This document shows positions 1 through 5,178 of a DNA stretch of 5,178 nt, one piece after another. This DNA comes from Oxalobacteraceae bacterium (lineage in GTDB: Bacteria > Pseudomonadota > Gammaproteobacteria > Burkholderiales > Burkholderiaceae_D): assembly GCA_947453015.1 (NCBI GenBank), contig CANGFL010000135.1:1-5178 (forward strand). The letters run 5' to 3'. Within the stretch, counting starts at the first letter, position 1, and each line of letters starts with the position of its first letter. The translations under genes were made by a program, and so were the position numbers. The notes beneath the pieces were generated by a model that was not told where the DNA came from, did no database searches, and saw only the letters and a list, made by a program, of their open reading frames with translations.

Positions 1-11
1 AGCTAAGTAGT

Positions 12-401
12 TTAAGCCTGCCACACGCCATAGCCCGCTTCTCTTAATCGTATTGCCAGATCTACTTCCATATACTTAGCGTCTTCATAAGGCATTGGGT
101 TATGTGATTCATACAATTCCGGCAATAACCATAGCCCGTATTCATTAACAAACTTGTTAGCTTGAATGCCTGCTTTATGTCGATCGAAGCGTGTGTCTGG
201 ATCGAGCCCTGTCATGCCTACGTAAACGCAGGGTTTGCCGAAAAGATAATTAGGATTGGCTTTCTTGAACTTTGGTTCGTACAGCACGTCTTTGGATAAC
301 TCCACGACATAGATGTGATGATTGTTTGCGATCTTCATGTTGACATCATCGGTTTGAATGACATTTTTGTTGTTCGCCAGACCATAAGATTGCCACAACA
401 T
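12..401 (-). CDS. Small GIY-YIG-like protein, function unknown
   Basis: This encodes a 129-residue soluble protein with no signal peptide or membrane segment. It resembles GIY-YIG nuclease-fold proteins. The first motif reads HIYVV (29-33, His in place of the usual Gly) and the second reads VYVGMTG (59-65). They are followed by RFDRHKAG (71-78), where the fold's conserved arginine is expected, and by Glu112 in a C-terminal helix, a candidate for the metal-binding glutamate. The protein ends in GYGVWQA. About 27 residues separate the two motifs, much more than the usual ten or so, so this is a divergent stand-alone member and not a UvrC or homing-nuclease domain. Nuclease activity is only an inference. 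The start is uncertain: ATG at 401 directly follows an in-frame stop and has no Shine-Dalgarno. Met22 (ATG at 336-338) sits just before the conserved region and would give 108 residues. The gene is divergent from the formate dehydrogenase operon, with no evident functional link. Confidence 0.7.
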   Translation of the reverse strand: MLWQSYGLANNKNVIQTDDVNMKIANNHHIYVVELSKDVLYEPKFKKANPNYLFGKPCVYVGMTGLDPDTRFDRHKAGIQANKFVNEYGLWLLPELYESHNPMPYEDAKYMEVDLAIRLREAGYGVWQA

Positions 402-471
402 TCATAGGCGATAAAAAGCATATTGACACAGCCTAGCTCAAGGTTGACCATTCAGTTTCACAAAGAAAAGC

Positions 472-498
472 AGCCTATTGAAGGGATTTATTTAGGCT
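472..498. repeat. Short inverted repeat upstream of fdsG
   Basis: AGCCTA at 472-477 is the reverse complement of TAGGCT at 493-498, with a 15-base spacer. On the plus strand the right arm runs into TTTT (498-501). A further direct copy of the left arm, CAGCCTA, lies at 429-435, exactly 42 bases before the copy at 471-477. The arms could be operator half-sites or a weak hairpin. A 6-bp stem with a 15-base loop is too weak to call a terminator, and chance is a real alternative. Confidence 0.3.
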
Positions 499-504
499 TT
501 TAAT
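478..504 (+). promoter_or_regulatory. Weak candidate promoter for the fds operon
   Basis: TTGAAG at 478-483 matches four of six bases of the sigma-70 -35 box. TTTAAT at 499-504 matches five of six bases of the -10 box. The spacer is only 15 bases, below the preferred 16-18, so activity would probably need an activator. Transcription would begin near 511 and leave a leader of about 25 bases before the fdsG ATG. The -35 box overlaps the spacer of the inverted repeat at 472-498, so a regulator bound there could control it. This is a pattern match only; no better-spaced pair was seen between the two divergent genes. Confidence 0.22.
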
Positions 505-524
505 TGCATAAATTCCAGATTCAC

Positions 525-529
525 GAGGA
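525..529 (+). promoter_or_regulatory. Ribosome binding site of fdsG
   Basis: GAGGA lies five bases before the ATG at 535, a good Shine-Dalgarno distance. It decides the start in favour of ATG 535 over the in-frame TTG at 532, which is closer to the site and a weaker codon. Confidence 0.7.
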
Positions 530-534
530 TTTTG

Positions 535-1008
535 ATGTCCGACACTGTCACCACCGATGCCATCGACGAGATTTTGACTCGAATGGCCAAGACTGAGGGA
601 GCACTGCTTCCTATTTTGCATGCGATTCAGGCGGTTGAGGGTTATGTGCCTGCTGAGGTTGTCCCTCGCATTGCAGATGCGTTAAATCTCTCACGCGCTG
701 AGGTGCATGGTGTCATTAGTTATTACCATCACTTTCGTCAAAAGCCAGCCGGAAAAGTCGTTGTGCAAATTTGTCGAGCCGAAGCGTGTCAGGCTGTCGG
801 TGCCGACGCGTTCGCGCAAGAGGCGGTGAAAGCTCTCGGCTGTGATTTTCATGAAACGACCAAAGATGGCGCAGTAACTCTTGAGCCAGTCTATTGCCTG
901 GGTCAATGTGCTTGTGGTCCATCTGCCATGATTAATGATGACGTGCATGCACGCATGACGATCGAGCGTTTGAAGTCGCTGGTTGAGCGCGCAAGGAGTC
1001 AAGCATGA
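535..1008 (+). CDS. fdsG: NAD+-dependent formate dehydrogenase, gamma subunit (FdsG, NuoE-like)
   Basis: FdsG is the small iron-sulfur subunit of the cytoplasmic NAD+-dependent formate dehydrogenase and is homologous to complex I NuoE. The protein has 157 residues, normal for FdsG. Residues 8-70 form the helical N-terminal part, with the family stretch EVHGVISYYHHF at 56-67. Residues 73-150 form the thioredoxin-like [2Fe-2S] domain. Its ligands are Cys80 and Cys85 (CRAEAC) and Cys121 and Cys125 (CLGQC), followed by the typical ACGPSAM. In the family this cluster sits close to the FMN of the beta subunit and may store or relay electrons. ATG 535 is preferred for its ribosome binding site; starting at TTG 532 would add only one residue. 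The stop codon overlaps the fdsB start (ATGA, 1005-1008), showing translational coupling. Linkage to fdsA, with its molybdopterin active site, rules out a complex I or hydrogenase assignment. Confidence 0.95.
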   Translation: MSDTVTTDAIDEILTRMAKTEGALLPILHAIQAVEGYVPAEVVPRIADALNLSRAEVHGVISYYHHFRQKPAGKVVVQICRAEACQAVGADAFAQEAVKALGCDFHETTKDGAVTLEPVYCLGQCACGPSAMINDDVHARMTIERLKSLVERARSQA

Positions 1009-2582
1009 GCGTGAAAATTTTTGTGCCGCGTGATTCGACAGCGATTGCGCTGGGTGCTAACGAAGTAGCGAAAGCTATCACCGCACATGCCAAAGCTAAG
1101 GGTGTAGAGATCTCGTTGGTTCGTAACGGTTCGCGCGGTATGTTTTGGTTAGAACCCTTAGTTGAGGTGGAAATTAATGGCGAACGTCACGCCTATGGCC
1201 CTGTCACTGAAGATGATGTGAAATCCTTGTTTGATGCGAATTTCACTCAAGCTGGTCAGCATGCGCTGTCGTTAGGTAAAACAGAGCAGATTCCGTTTTT
1301 AAAAAATCAGGAGCGCTTAACCTTTGCTCGCATAGGCATTACCGACCCCGTATCGATAGATGACTACGTGGCCCATGAAGGTTATGTCGGTTTAAAAAAT
1401 GCCTTGGGTCTTACCCAAGAACAAATCGTGCAGCAGGTGACTGATTCGGGATTGCGTGGGCGTGGTGGTGCTGCTTTCCCAACCGGCATTAAGTGGAACA
1501 CGGTGCGTGCAACAACCGGTTCGCAAAAATACATCGTATGTAATGCCGATGAGGGCGATTCAGGTACCTTCTCCGATCGCATGGTGATGGAAGATGATCC
1601 CTTCATGCTTATCGAAGGTATGACGATCGCCGGTCTTGCTGTCGGTGCGACCAAGGGCTACATCTATGTTCGTTCCGAGTACCCGCATGCGATCGATGTA
1701 TTGAATGAAGCGATTCTCATTGCCGAGAAAAATAACTATTTAGGTTCTAACGTTTTAGGCTCAGGCCATGCGTTTCACCTTGAAGTGCGTGTCGGTGCCG
1801 GCTCGTATGTCTGCGGTGAAGAAACAGCACTACTCGAAAGTTTAGAAGGTCGTCGCGGCATCGTACGTGCAAAGCCACCACTGCCAGCTATTTCTGGTTT
1901 GTTCGGCAAACCGACCGTAATCAATAACGTCATATCACTCGCTTCGGTGCCGATTATTTTTTCTCGCGGTGCAGAGTTTTATCGTGACTATGGTATGGGT
2001 CGCTCGCGCGGCACTTTACCCATACAACTCGCGGGCAATATCAAACACGGTGGTTTGGTTGAAAAAGCCTTTGGCATCAGCTTGCGCGAAATGTTGTACG
2101 ACTTTGGTGGTGGTACGCGTTCGGGTCGTGAAATACGTGCGGTGCAAGTCGGTGGCCCACTGGGCGCCTATCTGCCACAGTCGCAATTCGATACGCCGCT
2201 CGATTACGAAGCCTTTTTAGCGATTGGCGGTACCTTAGGTCATGGCGGCATCGTGGTGTTTGATGACACGGTCGATATGCTTAAGCAAGCTCGCTATGCG
2301 ATGGAATTTTGCGCGGTTGAATCATGCGGTAAATGCACGCCGTGTCGAATAGGTTCAACGCGTGGTGTTGAAGCCCTCGATAAAGTAATCGCTGGTGAAG
2401 AACGTGAACAACAAATTCATCTGGTGCGTGATCTGTGTGATGTGATGCTGAATGGCTCTTTGTGCGCGATGGGCGGTATGACACCCTTTCCCGTGCTCTC
2501 TGCCATGAATCATTTCCCTGAAGATTTCGGCGCTGACAATAAACAAGCGGGATCAAAGAATACAGCCAAGGAGGCAGCATGA
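1005..2582 (+). CDS. fdsB: NAD+-dependent formate dehydrogenase, beta subunit (FdsB, NuoF-like, FMN/NAD+ site)
   Basis: FdsB takes electrons from the alpha subunit through a [4Fe-4S] cluster and FMN and reduces NAD+ to NADH in the cytoplasm. It has 525 residues, close to the roughly 520 usual for FdsB. Residues 1 to about 110 form an extra N-terminal domain of the thioredoxin/NuoE-like kind; it has no cysteine, so it binds no cluster. The NuoF core follows, with the glycine-rich nucleotide loop GLRGRGGAAFPTG (149-161), the FMN-site segment CNADEGDSGTFSDR (179-192) and GAGSYVCGEETALLES (264-279). The C-terminal cluster domain has ESCGKCTPCR (439-448) with ligands Cys441, Cys444 and Cys447, and the fourth ligand Cys487 in SLCAMGG. 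AAGGAG at 993-998, six bases before the ATG, supports the start. The gene overlaps fdsG and fdsA by four bases each. HoxF of NAD-reducing hydrogenase is the closest alternative and is excluded by the fdsA neighbour. Confidence 0.96.
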   Translation: MSVKIFVPRDSTAIALGANEVAKAITAHAKAKGVEISLVRNGSRGMFWLEPLVEVEINGERHAYGPVTEDDVKSLFDANFTQAGQHALSLGKTEQIPFLKNQERLTFARIGITDPVSIDDYVAHEGYVGLKNALGLTQEQIVQQVTDSGLRGRGGAAFPTGIKWNTVRATTGSQKYIVCNADEGDSGTFSDRMVMEDDPFMLIEGMTIAGLAVGATKGYIYVRSEYPHAIDVLNEAILIAEKNNYLGSNVLGSGHAFHLEVRVGAGSYVCGEETALLESLEGRRGIVRAKPPLPAISGLFGKPTVINNVISLASVPIIFSRGAEFYRDYGMGRSRGTLPIQLAGNIKHGGLVEKAFGISLREMLYDFGGGTRSGREIRAVQVGGPLGAYLPQSQFDTPLDYEAFLAIGGTLGHGGIVVFDDTVDMLKQARYAMEFCAVESCGKCTPCRIGSTRGVEALDKVIAGEEREQQIHLVRDLCDVMLNGSLCAMGGMTPFPVLSAMNHFPEDFGADNKQAGSKNTAKEAA

Positions 2583-5178
2583 ATAAGCTCAACGATACCG
2601 ATTACGGTACACCGCAACGCGAATCAGCAACCAGCGTAACACTAGAGATTGATGGCGTAAGTATTACGGTACCCGCTGGTACTTCAGTGATGCGTGCCAG
2701 CACCGAAGCTGGAATTAACGTTCCAAAATTGTGTGCCACCGATTCGCTCGAGGCATTTGGTTCTTGCCGCGTTTGTTTAGTTGAAATCGAGGGCCGCAAA
2801 GGGTATCCCGCATCGTGCACCACGCCGGTTGAAAACGGTATGAAGGTCAAGACCCAAACTCCCAAGCTCGCAGATATTCGTCGCGGCATGATGGAGTTGT
2901 ACATCTCTGACCATCCCTTAGATTGCCTGACTTGTCCAACTAACGGTAATTGTGAACTGCAAGATGTAGCCGGCTTAGTTGGTTTGCGCGAAGTACGTTA
3001 TGGCTACCAAGGTAAAAATCATCTGGATTTGAAAAAAGATGAATCCAATCCTTACTTCACCTATGACGCCTCGAAATGTATCGTTTGTAATCGTTGCGTT
3101 CGCGCCTGCGAAGAAACGCAAGGTACGTTTGCGTTAACGATTGATGGCCGTGGTTTTGATTCGCGGGTAGCTGCCGGTCAAAATGATTCGTTTATGGAAT
3201 CCGATTGTGTTTCGTGCGGCGCATGTGTGCAGGCATGCCCAACGGCGACCTTGACCGAAAAGAGCGTCATCATGATGGGCCAGGCTGAGCACAGCAAAAT
3301 CACCACTTGCGCTTATTGCGGTGTGGGTTGTGCCTTCAAAGCTGAAATGAAAGGCAATGAAGTGGTGCGCATGGTGCCTTGGAAAGATGGCAAAGCGAAT
3401 CACGGCCATTCCTGTGTTAAGGGCCGATTTGCCTGGGGTTATGCGACGCATAAAGATCGCATGCTCAAACCCATGATTCGTAAAAAAATTACCGACCCGT
3501 GGCAAGAAGTGTCGTGGGAAGAAGCGATTGGTTATGCAGCAAGTGAATTCCGTCGTATTCAAGATAAGCATGGACGCGATTCCATCGGCGGTATCACGTC
3601 GTCACGCTGCACCAACGAAGAAGTCTATTTAGTCCAAAAGTTAGTTCGTGCTGCCTTTGGTAATAACAATGTAGATACCTGCGCGCGTGTTTGTCACTCA
3701 CCTACCGGTTATGGCTTGAAGCAGACCTTAGGTGAATCAGCGGGTACTCAGACCTTTGATTCGGTGATGCATGCCGACGTCATTATGGTGATTGGTGCTA
3801 ATCCTGCAGTGGCGCACCCTGTGTTTGCATCGCAAATGAAACGCCGCTTACGTCAGGGTGCCAAACTGATCGTAGTTGATCCACGCACTACAGAAATGGT
3901 GAAGTCACCGCACGTTCAAGCGGACTATCACTTAAAGCTTAAGCCAGGCACTAACGTGGCGATGATTTCAGCACTGGCCCATGTGGTGGTGACTGAGGGC
4001 TTGTGTAGCGAAGCGTATATCGCTGAGCGTTGTGATGAGCAATCGTTCAAGGATTGGAAAGAATTTGTTTCTCGCCCTGAAAATTCACCTGAGGCCTTAG
4101 CTGAAGTAACTGGTGTGCCTGCTGAAACAGTTCGTAGTGCGGCGCGTTTATATGCCACTGGTGGTAATGCGGCGATCTACTATGGTTTAGGTGTGACAGA
4201 GCATGCGCAAGGCTCCACCATGGTGATGGGCATTGCCAACCTCGCTATGGCAACAGGTAACGTCGGGCGCGAAGGTGTGGGCGTGAATCCTTTGCGTGGT
4301 CAAAACAATGTGCAGGGTTCGTGCGATATGGGCTCGTTCCCGCATGAGTTGCCAGGCTATCGTCATATCTCGGACAGCATCGCGCGTGCTGAATTCGAAG
4401 CGCGTTGGGGAGTCACACTCAATCCCGAACCCGGCTTACGTATTCCGAACATGTTTGATGCGGCCTTAGATGGTAGCTTCATGGGCTTGTATTGCCAGGG
4501 CGAAGATATTGTTCAATCGGATCCGAACACTCAGCATGTCGCCTCCGCTTTGTCGGCGATGGAATGCATCGTGGTTCAGGATTTGTTTTTGAATGAAACC
4601 GCCAAATATGCGCACGTATTTTTACCGGGTTCATCGTTCTTGGAAAAAGATGGTACGTTTACCAATGCTGAACGCCGCATTTCGCGTGTTAGTAAAGTCA
4701 TGCCAGCTAAAGCAGGTTATTCGGATTGGGAAGTTACTCAGTTATTAGCGAATGCCTTGGGCTATGCGATGAAATATGCACACCCGTCTGAAATCATGGA
4801 TGAGATCGCATCGCTGACGCCGACCTTCCATGGTGTGTCATTCAAAAAGATTGAGCAATTGGGTAGTGTGCAATGGCCGTGTAATGATGCGACACCTGAA
4901 GGTACGCCTATCATGCACATTGATACGTTTGTGCGTGGTAAAGGCAAATTCTTTATTACCCAATATGTACCAACAACCGAAAAAGTTACGCGCAAATTCC
5001 CATTGATACTGACCACAGGACGTATTCTTTCTCAGTACAACGTTGGTGCACAAACTCGTCGTACCGAAAATGTGCAATGGCATAGTGAAGATCGTTTGGA
5101 GATTCATCCGCATGATGCCGAAGAGCGTGGCATTCATCAGGATGCTTGGGTAGGTATTGAGTCGCGCTCAGGTCAGAC
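2579..5178 (+). CDS. fdsA: NAD+-dependent formate dehydrogenase, alpha subunit (FdsA, Mo-bis-MGD), 3' end cut by window
   Basis: FdsA is the catalytic subunit and oxidises formate to CO2 at a molybdenum bis-MGD centre. The frame is open for 866 codons to the window edge; the family has about 960, so roughly 90 residues are missing. The N-terminus is NuoG-like. A [2Fe-2S] ferredoxin domain has Cys52, 63, 66 and 80. A His-Cys3 [4Fe-4S] motif has His112, Cys116, 119 and 125. A two-cluster ferredoxin domain has Cys167/170/173/177 and Cys210/213/216/220. The catalytic part starts with a [4Fe-4S] site, Cys244, 247, 251 and 279, followed by Lys281 on the path to the pterin. Cys372, encoded by TGT and so not selenocysteine, is the Mo ligand. 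His373 and Arg573 (in NPLRGQNN) match the conserved active-site His and Arg. The MGD-binding C-terminal domain begins near 805 (LTTGR, 811-815). AAGGAGG at 2568-2574 supports the start, which overlaps fdsB by ATGA. No frameshift or internal stop was seen. Confidence 0.97.
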   Translation, partial: MNKLNDTDYGTPQRESATSVTLEIDGVSITVPAGTSVMRASTEAGINVPKLCATDSLEAFGSCRVCLVEIEGRKGYPASCTTPVENGMKVKTQTPKLADIRRGMMELYISDHPLDCLTCPTNGNCELQDVAGLVGLREVRYGYQGKNHLDLKKDESNPYFTYDASKCIVCNRCVRACEETQGTFALTIDGRGFDSRVAAGQNDSFMESDCVSCGACVQACPTATLTEKSVIMMGQAEHSKITTCAYCGVGCAFKAEMKGNEVVRMVPWKDGKANHGHSCVKGRFAWGYATHKDRMLKPMIRKKITDPWQEVSWEEAIGYAASEFRRIQDKHGRDSIGGITSSRCTNEEVYLVQKLVRAAFGNNNVDTCARVCHSPTGYGLKQTLGESAGTQTFDSVMHADVIMVIGANPAVAHPVFASQMKRRLRQGAKLIVVDPRTTEMVKSPHVQADYHLKLKPGTNVAMISALAHVVVTEGLCSEAYIAERCDEQSFKDWKEFVSRPENSPEALAEVTGVPAETVRSAARLYATGGNAAIYYGLGVTEHAQGSTMVMGIANLAMATGNVGREGVGVNPLRGQNNVQGSCDMGSFPHELPGYRHISDSIARAEFEARWGVTLNPEPGLRIPNMFDAALDGSFMGLYCQGEDIVQSDPNTQHVASALSAMECIVVQDLFLNETAKYAHVFLPGSSFLEKDGTFTNAERRISRVSKVMPAKAGYSDWEVTQLLANALGYAMKYAHPSEIMDEIASLTPTFHGVSFKKIEQLGSVQWPCNDATPEGTPIMHIDTFVRGKGKFFITQYVPTTEKVTRKFPLILTTGRILSQYNVGAQTRRTENVQWHSEDRLEIHPHDAEERGIHQDAWVGIESRSGQ

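Noticed and set aside
423..428. Perfect TTGACA -35 box
   Set aside because: No acceptable -10 hexamer lies 16-19 bases downstream; the best there, ACCATT, matches TATAAT at only two positions.
423..441. TTGA-N11-TCAA palindrome resembling an FNR or LysR site
   Set aside because: An FNR site needs TTGAT-N4-ATCAA and LysR boxes need T-N11-A with paired flanks; neither spacing nor symmetry fits.
472..501. Rho-independent terminator upstream of fdsG
   Set aside because: The stem is 6 bp with a 15-base loop and only four T residues follow; no gene on the plus strand precedes it in the window that would need termination.
494..508. Sigma-54-like promoter (AGGC ... TTGCA)
   Set aside because: Only nine bases separate GG (495-496) from GC (506-507), where the sigma-54 class is strict for ten, and the first T of TGGC is missing.
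2281..2592. 103-codon minus-strand frame across the fdsB-fdsA junction
   Set aside because: It is antisense to the conserved C-terminal cluster domain of fdsB and shows no recognisable domain.
3134..3571. 145-codon open frame on the minus strand
   Set aside because: It lies wholly antisense to the iron-sulfur and active-site region of fdsA, has no family resemblance, and is explained by the codon bias of the real gene.
535..5178. Complex I nuoEFG or NAD-reducing hydrogenase (hoxFU) as an alternative assignment
   Set aside because: The third gene has the molybdopterin formate dehydrogenase catalytic part with the Cys-His-Arg active site, and no nuo or hydrogenase subunit genes are adjacent.
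1..5178. CRISPR array, tRNA, rRNA, insertion sequence or attachment site
   Set aside because: No regularly spaced repeats, cloverleaf pattern, transposase or terminal inverted repeats were seen; almost all of the window is explained by four genes.

Overview
The window holds most of an operon for a soluble, NAD+-linked, molybdenum-dependent formate dehydrogenase (fdsG-fdsB-fdsA, plus strand). It is preceded by one small gene on the opposite strand. Base composition is near balanced, with both A/T- and G/C-ending codons in use. The Fds-type enzyme and the gene order suggest a pseudomonadotal bacterium, perhaps a gamma- or betaproteobacterium with a methylotrophic, autotrophic or facultatively formate-oxidising lifestyle. 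The lineage is an inference; nothing in the window fixes it.

Layout: positions 12-401 (minus) encode a small GIY-YIG-like protein of unknown role. Positions 402-534 are a short divergent intergenic region with a weak promoter candidate, a small inverted repeat and a clear ribosome binding site for fdsG. Then come fdsG (535-1008), fdsB (1005-2582) and fdsA (2579 to the window end, C-terminus missing). Both gene junctions are 4-base ATGA overlaps with a strong AAGGAG-type site just upstream, so the three subunits are almost certainly translated from one message with coupling.

How the genes work together: FdsA oxidises formate to CO2 at a Mo-bis-MGD centre (Cys372 ligand, His373, Arg573). It passes electrons through a chain of [4Fe-4S] and [2Fe-2S] clusters to FdsB. 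FdsB carries one [4Fe-4S] cluster, FMN and the NAD+ site and makes NADH. FdsG carries one further [2Fe-2S] cluster next to the FMN subunit. All cluster ligands and active-site residues that can be checked are present, so the enzyme looks functional. The accessory genes usual for this system (fdsC/fdhD-like sulfurtransferase chaperone and fdsD) would lie beyond the right edge.

I found no undescribed system. The most open questions are the GIY-YIG-like gene, with its long insertion and non-canonical first motif, and the control of the operon, since no regulator gene lies directly upstream.
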